Below are positions 46,401 through 56,300 of a DNA stretch of 64,000 bases, one piece after another. The stretch's first letter is position 1. Each line of letters opens with the position of its first letter. Source of the DNA: Candidatus Electrothrix aestuarii (GTDB taxonomy: Bacteria > Desulfobacterota > Desulfobulbia > Desulfobulbales > Desulfobulbaceae). Position numbers and translations under genes: made by a program. The notes below the pieces were generated by a model. The model was not told the origin of the DNA. It did not search any database and was given only the letters and a program-made list of their open reading frames with translations. Location of the stretch: positions 2,669,501-2,733,500 of the forward strand of contig CP159373.1 of NCBI GenBank assembly GCA_032595685.2. Direction: 5' to 3'.

Positions 46401-49400
46401 ACCTTTACCTATTACGAGGACAGTAATGATTCAGGCAGTTATTCGAAGCTGCAATCTGTCGAAAATCCAGATGGTTCCTGGGAGTATTACGAATATGACA
46501 GCCAAGGCCGGATTACCTCCCAATATTCGAGCTGGCTGGATCTGGATATCAGCCAGAGGGCCAATGCCCGTGTTACAAGCTACAACTACGATTCGACTAT
46601 CTTGTCCGGCGATGCAAAACGTGATGAAGATAAAAGCCAACCCAGAATTATTACGGAAAAAATCGGCGGTATTGTCACCTCTCTGCGATATGCGGTCTAT
46701 TCTACTGAATCAGGCGGTAAGAAGGAAATCCATGAGACCGCAATCAGTCAAAGTGCCAGCTACGGCAGCGCCAGCAATCTGCGGACTGTTACTGTCTATT
46801 ATCCTGAGGACAGCAGCGTGTCCTCGGGTCGGTTGAAATCGGTACTTTCTCCTGACGGTCAATTCAGTGCTCAGATATATGAAGCTGGCAACTTTGATCC
46901 GGCAACGCAGGTTTTTACACCGGGCAGCGGCAGCTATGAACGGGTCACGGTAACCCACGGAACAGAAAGCTCGCCTGCGGGCATCGCTCTGAAGACGACC
47001 AAAGAAGAAAGCATCACCGACAGTCTGGGCAACGGGGTATTTCAGCGCACCCTGATCTTTGATGGAGGCGCTTATCAGCCGGTGAGCTGGACAGCCCAGG
47101 AATTTGATGAATTTGGCCGGGTGGTTTCCCGGACCGCCTCCGACGGGACTGAAACCTCTACAGATTGGTCCTGTTGCGTGAAAAATTATGAAACCGACGC
47201 AGCCGGAGTAACAACGAACTTTACCCACTATGACGGCCTGCATCGTCTCCTGATCAGCACTCGTGAAGCTGAACAGGGTGATATTATCACCAATTACAGC
47301 TATGATGCGTCCGGCAGGCGGCTTTCCGAAACTGTCACGTCCGGCAGTCTCAGCCTGGGCAGTTCCAGTACATACGATCTGTCCGGCAGAATCACCAGCC
47401 GGACCGACAGCAGGAATCTGACCACGGGCTACGGTTACACCTCAGGAGGACGAATAACCACCGAGACCCGGCCCGGTAACATCACCGAGATCACGGAAAC
47501 CTATTGGGATGGCCGAACAAAATCCGTGATCGGCAGCGGCGTGGTGCCCCGCTTCTACACCTATGGGGTGAACAGTGACGGCAGTACCTGGACCCAGGTG
47601 CATAGCGGAAGCGTTGCTTCCCCGGTCTGGGAAAAGACCACAACAGATCTGGCCGGACGGACAGTCAAGACTGAAAAGCCCGGTTATCTGGGCACCGAAA
47701 CCATAGCGAGCTTTTATAACGATAAAGGCCAGCTGTGGAAAACGAGTACCCTTGGGCTGGCCGATACCCTGTATGTGTACGATGAAGTCGGCAACAGAAC
47801 TCGTTCAGGTCTGGATATCGACAGCAGCGGAGCTTTGGAAACCGCCTCGGACGACCGGATCAGCGGCAGCGAGACCATGTATACGCTGTATGACGGAGAG
47901 TGGTGGATTGAAGAGACCCGGAGCATCTTTGCCGAGTCCGGTTCATCGACAGAGACGGTCACGGGCAGAACCCGCACCCGACTGACCGGGCTGGGAGTAG
48001 GCAATCTGGTTTCCGAAACCATGAGTGAAGATATCCACAGTAACGAGACAGTCTCGTCACGGTATATCAACCGGACCTCGCACACAATTACTGAAATCAC
48101 GGATTATCCCGATTCGGACACAGATGCGGTGCAGGAAAGTATCTACGGCCTGCTGAAATCCTCCACAGATAAGTCAGGCATTACGACCACCTTCCAGTAC
48201 GACGCCCTGGAGCGACGCACCGGCGTCACTGATCCCCGCACCGGCCAGAGCATCACCCATTACAACGCCTTGGGGCAGGTTGATTACACCGAGGACGCTG
48301 CAACAAAGCGAACTGAGTACGGCTATGATCCAATCACAGGCAGAAAATCCTCAGTCACCGACGCGGAGAACCGGACTGTTTACTTTCTTTATGACGATCT
48401 CGACCGGGTTACTCACACCTGGGGCGCAACATCGCCTGTCCGCTACGAATACGACGGCTACGGCAGAATGGACACCATGTATACCTGGCGGAGCGGAGGA
48501 GAGGGCTGGGATACTCCGCTCTGGCCGTCCGCCAATGATCCCCTGGCCGACATCACCCGTTGGCATTACCACGAGGCCACAGGTCTGCTGGAGTCCAAAG
48601 AAGACGCGCAGCATCACCAGACCCTTTACAGCTATATAGAGAACGGAAAACTCTACACCAGGACCTGGGCGCGAAACTCCGCTTCCCTGGTCACCACCTA
48701 CAGTTATGACTTCAACACCGGCGAACTGACCGGGATTGATTATTCCGACACCACCCCGGATATCGGCTTTACCTATTATCGCACCGGCCAGAGGCACACA
48801 GTTGATGATGCAGTCGGCACCCGGACCTTTGTCTATACCCCTGAACTCCAGCCGGATACGGAGACCATCACCGGGCTGATCAGCCGGACGATTACCCGTT
48901 CCTATGAAACGACCGGAGTGATCGGCAGAAACACCGGCTTCAACACGGACAGCAGCTATGCCGTCATCTACGGGTACGACAGCACTGGACGCTTCGGAGG
49001 TGTTTCCTGGAATGTCGGCACGCACAGCGATACTGTGCAGTACGGCTACGAGCCGAACTCGCACCTGCTGAAAAGCGCAACCTTCGGTACCGGTGCATCA
49101 ACAGGCTATTCCTACGAAACCCATCGTAACCTGAAAACCTCGGTACTGAATAAATATAACACCGCAACAATTTCACAGTACGATTATACGCATGACGATA
49201 TAGGGCGTCGGAAAACCATGACGACCTCCGGGGATGCCTTTTCTATCTCCCTGCCTGTTCCGCCGGACCAAAAACTTATTAACACGGGAACCTATACCTC
49301 GGTCGGTTACACGGCGAATGATTTGAACCAATACAGCGAGGTGAATACCGACGGATCGGTCGTTAATCCGGCTTATGATGATGACGGCGGCCTCACCGAT

Positions 49401-50678
49401 GACGGAGCCTTCACCTATACCTGGAATGGGGAAAACCGGCTTATTGCAGTCACCCCGAAAAACCCGGCTGTCGGTGACAAAAAACTTGAGTTTCTCTATG
49501 ATTACATGGGCCGCAGAGCACGAAAAATTACAACCGCCTGGGACGGCTCAACCTGGCAATCTGATGAAACCCGCTTCTTTGTCTACGACGGCTGGAACAT
49601 GATTGAGGAACTGGACGGAACCGGAGCAACCACGGCAAGCTATGTCCACGGTCTTGATCTGTCGCAAAGTATTCAGGGAGCCGGAGGAATTGGGGGAATT
49701 CTTGCCCGTGTTGATCACGGAGCGAGTAAAGCCCATGTTTATCTCTACGATGCTAACGGCAATGTGGGGCAGCTCCTTGATAATTCGAATGGGAGCGTTG
49801 CCGCCGCCTACGAGTATGCACCTTTTGGTGGGCTGACTTCCGCTATGGGAAGTTATGCTGAGGTTAACCCCTTCAGATTTTCCACGAAATACGCTGATGA
49901 TGTTGCCGGGCTGTATTATTACGGGTATCGGTATTATTCGCCCGAGCTCGGCCGGTGGTTGAGCAGGGATCCCATCAAGGAAGATGGTGGGGTTAATTTG
50001 TATGGGTTTGTGGGGAATGATGGGGTGAACCGTTTTGATCTACTCGGAAAGAAGGATTATTGGATAGGAGGTGGAGGAGACAAGTATTCACTCCTTGGGT
50101 TCGGACCAACAAATTTGATGCGAAAATTGGTCATAGGGCCATACGGAAAAAGTTTTCCTCTTAAGGATGTCTATGGCGGGTACGAAGAAGTAGCTGATAT
50201 TGTCACTGATATTGAACAGAGATATAAAGAAAAGCCATGTGAGCCGATAAATTTGATTGGACATAGTTATGGGGGGGCGGCAGCAATAGATATTGCTGCA
50301 AAACTGAAGTCAAAAAAGATAAAGGTCAATGTGTTAATAACATTGGACCCTGTAGCAGCAATTCCACGATCAAATCCTGATAATTATGAAATATGGGTTA
50401 ATGTTTATCAGGATCAAACGCTTGTCGATATAGTTGCTACAATACCTCTGGTAGGTCAGGCGTTAGGGAGCATAGGGAGCTTATTAGCCATGCCTTTTGA
50501 AAGTCATGATATATCGGATAGTATTGCAACAACTGGGAGTCAGCTTGGCAGTCAGTCTGGTGCTATCAATATTGAAAGGGGATACCATCACGGGGAGGCA
50601 CATAAATTTTTCCTGGATGCTTTGAAAAAAATTCCAACTGAAATTCGGCAGCGTACAGTAATGCCAAGCAATAAGTAG
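43500..50678 (+). CDS. Full-length RHS polymorphic toxin with alpha/beta-hydrolase (lipase-like) tip
   Basis: The protein has 2392 residues. The N-terminal signal carries a lipobox-like LLSC (Cys20). An invasin-like Ig domain (about 125-215: [22 protein letters not shown]) and further beta-rich regions follow. From about 960 to 2170 there is a long array of YD/RHS repeats closing with the conserved core end [21 protein letters not shown] and [10 protein letters not shown]. The last 210 residues are the variable tip, with LIGHSYGG (Ser2256, GxSxG), LDPVA (Asp) and YHHGEAH (His), an alpha/beta-hydrolase triad. The tip resembles phospholipase or lipase effectors of other polymorphic toxins. The RHS cage would hold and deliver it. 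An immunity candidate follows after 12 bases. The substrate is unknown. Confidence 0.88.
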   Translation: [2392 protein letters not shown]

Positions 50679-50690
50679 AGGTGACAGTAT

Positions 50691-51104
50691 ATGAAAACTT
50701 TTTTATTTTTTTGCATCGGGATGATACTCTCTGGATGTACCCGTTATGTTGATATAGTTGATTTTGATATCTCGAAAAAGAACAATGAATATTTCATCTT
50801 GAAGCTCGTAACAAATGAGAGTTTGGAAAAATTGAAAAATTCATATTGGTGTTATGAACCAGTTGTTATTTATGGGATAGATAACGTTAACGATGATGAA
50901 AAATTTCCTTTTTCTGTGATAGGAGGGAGTGAAAAAGAACTTTTTGAAAAAAAAATGTACGAAACAAAATGGGAGATTCCTGTGGAAAGGGAACTTGCTA
51001 TTATAGGTGACAAAACATACTCTTATGATTATTCTGATCAAAATCAGGTTGTATTCTTTGTTAAAATTTCTGGTGCTACTATGGGGGGGGCATTTAGATT
51101 CTAA
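50691..51104 (+). CDS. Lipoprotein, probable immunity protein to the hydrolase tip
   Basis: The 137-residue protein begins MKTFLFFCIGMILSGCTRY with lipobox LSGC (Cys16), so it should be anchored in the envelope. It has no recognised domain and is AT-rich compared with the RHS core. It starts 12 bases after the RHS stop, with an AGAGGTGA site. Envelope-localised lipoproteins are the usual protectors against lipase-type toxins that act from the periplasm, which fits the tip just upstream. The immunity role is inferred from position and localisation only. Confidence 0.65.
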   Translation: MKTFLFFCIGMILSGCTRYVDIVDFDISKKNNEYFILKLVTNESLEKLKNSYWCYEPVVIYGIDNVNDDEKFPFSVIGGSEKELFEKKMYETKWEIPVERELAIIGDKTYSYDYSDQNQVVFFVKISGATMGGAFRF

Positions 51105-51169
51105 TACAATAAAAGTTGAGATGAAAAAATAACAGTGAGCCGGGCACACAAACAGCATGAGCTACGCCC

Positions 51170-52933
51170 ATGTGTCCTACTCTCATTTTCTCCAAATCTG
51201 CGACCTTTGCTTCAGGTGCTTTGGTCACCAACTCCTACGAGCCCCACCGTAATCTGAAAACTTCTGTACTGAATAAATATAACACCACAACAATTTCACA
51301 GTACGACTATACCCATGACAATATAGGCCGCCGAAAAACCATGACGACCTCCGGGGATGCCTTTTCCATCTCCCTGCCGGTCCCGCCGGATCAGAAGCTC
51401 GTCAACACGGGAACCTATACCTCTGTCGGCTACACGGCGAATGATCTGAATCAGTATACCTCCGTGGAGACGAACGGGGCAGCGGCCAGCCCGGCGTATG
51501 ATAACGACGGCGGCCTCACCGATGACGGAACCTTCACCTATACCTGGAACGGAGAGAACCGGCTCATCACCATTACCCCGAAAACCCCGACTGTCGGTGA
51601 GAAGAAACTTGCGTTTCTTTATGATTATATGGGCCGCAGAGCGCGGAAAATTACAACTGCCTGGGACGGCTCAACCTGGCAAGCTGATGAAACCTGCTTC
51701 TTTGCCTACGATGGCTGGAATCTGATTGAGGAACTGGACGGAACCGGAGCTGTTACGGCGAGTTACGTCTACGGCCTTGATCTTTCGCAGAGCCTTCAGG
51801 ACGCTGGCGGTATCGGCGGTATCCTCGCCCGTGTTGATCACGGAACAGATAAGGTTCACCTCTATTTCTACGATGCCAACGGTAATGTGGGACAGTTGAT
51901 TGATACTGCGGATGGAAGTGTTGTTGCTGCCTACGAATATGCGCCCTTCGGTGGACTGACATCCGTTATGGGAAGTTATGCCGAGGTTAATCCTTTCAGG
52001 TTTAGCTCAAAGTATGCCGATGATACGACAGGACTGTATTACTACGGCTACCGCTACTATTCCCCTGAGCTTGGCCGGTGGTTGAGCAGAGATCCGGTGG
52101 GAGAAGATGGCGGGTTGAATTTGTATGGGTTTGTGGGGAACTCTCCTCTCGTATATTTTGACCCGTATGGGATGTCAGTCTGGGGCGATTTAGGCAGTTT
52201 TGCTAAAGGGGCCGGAGAAAGTGCTGGCAATATGATTTATGAACCACTGGCAACGGCTTATGACCTTGAACAGATAATTATTTATACTATTATAGCGGAC
52301 CCAGGTAAATTTAGTCCTACCAGCTCTATTGGTAAAGCTGGTATGGCGGGTTCCGGCACCGGTAAAATTTTAGGCAGTATGGCTGCTGGCGTTGTGATGG
52401 TACCGGTAGAATATGTTGAAGCTGTGATTTCAGGTGATCCCAAACGAATTGGTGCTGCCACGTTTAACCTTGAAGCCTTTCTCTATGGCGGATTGAAGGG
52501 TAAGCTGAACGCATCTGTAAAGACCTTTGTTACCACTCAGGCAAAAAGTTTTATTAAAGGGTGCAAGAAGTCCTGTTCTTTTCTTATTAGAAGAGAAGGC
52601 TATATTTCAAAAAGAAAAGTGCGGGTAAACCTTGGTGGTGAAGGGGAAATTCCGGGAGTTATAAATCAGCAAGGATCATGGGCGGCAAATCCAAGCTGGA
52701 AAAGTAGCCGAGGAGGAAAAACAGTTCAGCAGCTTCAAGATGAGGGGCATCAATTTGTCATTAGTGATAATTCACAATTGCCATTTAAAAATGGCTCAGT
52801 AGATGAGGTCATTACTAATAGTGTACCTATTGATACTCCCGATACTTGGTTAGGACCAAGTATTAAATCAATTGAAATAAGAAGGATACTGAAAGATAAT
52901 GGGCAGTGGATAAATAACGGTGTTGCCCAGTAA
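51170..52933 (+). CDS. Orphan RHS-tip cassette 1, methyltransferase-like tip
   Basis: This is an RHS fragment of 587 residues with no signal peptide or credible ribosome binding site. Similarity to the RHS core starts near 51200, inside the repeat array ([18 protein letters not shown]), and runs to [23 protein letters not shown]. The new tip (about 325-587) has a Gly-rich membrane-seeking stretch, then VNLGGEGE and [22 protein letters not shown], which recall motifs of class I SAM methyltransferases found as toxin tips. Without its own N-terminus it is probably silent until recombined onto the full-length gene. Its immunity candidate follows directly. Confidence 0.75.
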   Translation: [587 protein letters not shown]

Positions 52934-52945
52934 ATGGAGATTGAT

Positions 52946-53371
52946 ATGCATTTTGAGAGGTTGTTGACGAGCCAATCCTACCGGTCTCCGGGAGAACAAC
53001 AGCGTTGGGCGAGAGATAAGTTTTCGGCATTATTAGCTGAAAGCTCACTAGAAGAATTACCCTCTGAAGAGTTCGTTAAATCAAAGGGTAGGACGATATT
53101 GCTGATAGTAGCTGTTTATTCATTAAATGATTTAAGATTACTTGATAAACTAGATGAATTGTGCTCAAGACAGAAAAAAATGGCTGTTGGTATGTATATC
53201 TATGATATTGAAAATATTAACTCTCAGTATGATCTTGACAAGTTTATTCCAGGAATACTCCCTGCATACCAGACACCAATGATAGGAATATGGGAAAATG
53301 GTGAGTTGAAAAAAAGTGCATGGGGTAACGATGCGTTGGGAGTTTTAAATGATATGTTTTTCCTAATATAG
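52946..53371 (+). CDS. Probable immunity protein to orphan cassette 1
   Basis: This soluble protein has about 141 residues (MHFERLLTSQSYRSPGEQQRW...), with helical N-terminal half and strands GRTILLIVAVYSL, KKMAVGMYIYD and TPMIGIWENGEL. ATG 52934 directly after the toxin stop is possible, but GGAG at 52936 sits 7 bases before ATG 52946, so that start is preferred. It has no signal peptide, as fits a toxin acting in the cytoplasm. The next RHS core fragment begins right at its stop codon. The immunity role is inferred from the cassette layout. Confidence 0.6.
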   Translation: MHFERLLTSQSYRSPGEQQRWARDKFSALLAESSLEELPSEEFVKSKGRTILLIVAVYSLNDLRLLDKLDELCSRQKKMAVGMYIYDIENINSQYDLDKFIPGILPAYQTPMIGIWENGELKKSAWGNDALGVLNDMFFLI

Positions 53372-53390
53372 CAAAACGATCTGGACCAAG

Positions 53391-56300
53391 GTGCATAGCG
53401 GAACTGCTGCTTCCCCGGTCTGGGAAAAGACCACAACAGATCTGGCCGGTCGTACAGTGAAGACTGAAAAGCCGGGTTATCTGGGCACGGAAATCTCGGA
53501 GAATTTCTACAACGACAAAGGACAGCTGTGGAAGACAACCGTACCGGGTCTGGCCGATACCCTGCATGAATACGACGAACTGGGCAACAGAACCCGTTCC
53601 GGCCTGGATATCGACAGCAGCGGCGTTCTGGAGACGGCCTCGGATGACCGGATCAGCGGCAGCGAGACCATGTATATGCTGTATGACGGAGAGTGGTGGA
53701 CTGAAGAGACACAGAGCATCTTTGCCGAGTCCGGTTCATCGACAGAGACGGTCACGGGCAGAACCCGCACCCGGCTGACCGGGCTGGGAGCAGGGAATCT
53801 GGTTTCCGAGACCATGAGTGAAGATATCCACGGTAACGAGACGGTCTCGTCGCGGTATATCAACCGGACCTCGCACACAATTACTGAAATCACGGATTAT
53901 CCCGATTCGGACACAGATGCGGTGCAGGAATCCCTGTACGGCCTACTGAAATCCTCCACAGATAAGTCAGGCATCACGACCACCTTCCAGTACGACGCTC
54001 TGGAACGACGCACCGGCGTCACTGATCCCCGCACCGGGCAGAGCATCACCCATTACAATACCCTGGGGCAGGTTGATTACACTGAGGACGCTGCAACAAA
54101 GCGAACTGAGTACGGCTATGATCCAATCACAGGCAGAAAATCCTCAGTCACCGACGCGGAGAACCGGACTGTTTACTTTCTTTATGACGATCTCGACCGG
54201 GTTACTCACACCTGGGGCGCAACATCGCCTGTCCGCTACGAATACGACGGCTACGGCAGAATGGACACCATGTATACCTGGCGGAGCGGAGGAGAGGGCT
54301 GGGATACTCCGCTCTGGCCGTCCGCCAATGATCCCCTGGCCGACATCACCCGCTGGCATTACCACGAGGCCACAGGTCTGCTGGAGTCCAAAGAAGACGC
54401 GCAGCATCACCAGACCCTTTACAGCTATATAGAGAACGGAAAACTCTACACCAGGACCTGGGCCCGAAACTCCGCTTCCCTGGTCACCACCTATAGTTAT
54501 GACATCAACACCGGAGAACTGACCGGGATTGATTACTCCGACACCACCCCGGATATCGGCTTCACCTATTACCGTTCCGGCCAGAGGCACACGGTCAGTG
54601 ATGCGGTCGGTACCCGTACCTTTACCTATACTACCGCTCTTCAACCGGACAGCGAAAGCATCACCGGGCTGATCAGCCGGACGCTCACCCGTTCCTATGA
54701 AACGACCGGAGTGATCGGCAGAAACACCGGCTTCAGCACGGACAGCAGCTATGCCGTCACCTACGGCTATGACAACACCGGGCGTTTTAACGGTGTTTCC
54801 TGGAATGTCGGCACGCACAGCGATACTGTGCAGTACGGCTACGAGCCGAACTCGCACCTGCTTCACACAACCACGTTTTCTTCAGGTGCTTTGGTCACCA
54901 ACTCCTACGAACCCCACCGTAACCTGAAAACCTCTGTACTGAATACCTATAACGCCACAACAATTTCACAGTACGCCTATACCCATGATGATATAGGCCG
55001 CCGAAAAACCATGACGACCTCCGGGGATGCCTTTTCCATCTCCCTGCCGGTCCCGCCGGATCAGAAGCTCGTCAACACGGGAACCTATACCTCTGTCGGC
55101 TACACGGCGAATGATCTGAATCAGTATACCTCCGTGGAGACGAACAACGGGGCAGCGGCCAGCCCGGCGTATGATAACGACGGCGACCTTACCGACGACG
55201 GAACCTTCATTTATACCTGGAACGGGGAAAACCGACTCAGCACAGTTACCCCGAAAACTCCTGCTGTCAGTGACGAGAAGCTTGAGTTTCTTTATGATTA
55301 CATGGGCCGTAGAGCACGGAAAATTACAACCGCCTGGGACGGCTCAACCTGGCAATCTGATGAAACCCGTTTCTTTGTCTACGACGGCTGGAATCTGATT
55401 GAGGAGCTGGATGGCGCCGGAGCTGTTACAGCCAGCTATATCCACGGACTTGATCTGAGCCAGTCTTTGCAGGGGGCTGGTGGTATTGGCGGGATCCTCG
55501 CGCGTGTTGACCACGGAACGGATAAAGTTCACCTCTATTTCTACGATGCTAACGGTAATGTGGGACAGTTGATTGATACTGCGGATGGAAGTGTTGTTGC
55601 TGCCTACGAATATGCGCCCTTCGGCGGATTGACCTCCGCAATGGGGACTTATGCCACCACCAGCCCGTTCAGATTCAGCTCAAAGTATGCTGATGACGTT
55701 ACCGGTTTGTATTATTACGGGTATCGGTATTATTCGCCCAGGCTGGGTAGGTGGCTAAGCCGAGACCCGATTGGGGAAGAAGGCGGGATTAATTTGTATG
55801 GATTTGTGGGGAATGATGGGGGTAACGCGATAGATCCAGCGGGCCACGAAACTTGGATCGATATTAATGGGATTGTTATTTGTAATCCATCTAATCAAAA
55901 TGATAACGGAATTTATCAATATACTCGCGGTGGTTGGGGGCCAGCTGCTCCGGTAGGTGAATCATACTTCTGGGATACCTTTGAAAAGGGTAGTAAAATT
56001 TTTATGAATCGGGATAAAACAAATGATTTTTTTGAACTTGCGAAATCTACAGAATGGATACCTGATACAATAGTCGCGTTAGAGTCGCGTTCGGGAAAAA
56101 AATATGATCCTAAAGTTACTTGGGGATACAAACCTACAAGTGGGTTTGTATTAAATGGCAAATATGCAACAGTTAGAGATATTGGTAATGCTTTGGCAGG
56201 ATTGAATGCAAGAATTGGCGCAACACCTTTTAAAGAATTTCAGAGAATGGCAGGAGCTGTACATCAGAAAAAAGGACTGACTGGTATCGCATTATCCTAT

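Noticed and set aside
48351-49064. 237-residue minus-strand frame in the RHS core (also 54144-54866)
   Set aside because: It appears in both RHS copies only because the core is duplicated. Composition is that of an antisense shadow.
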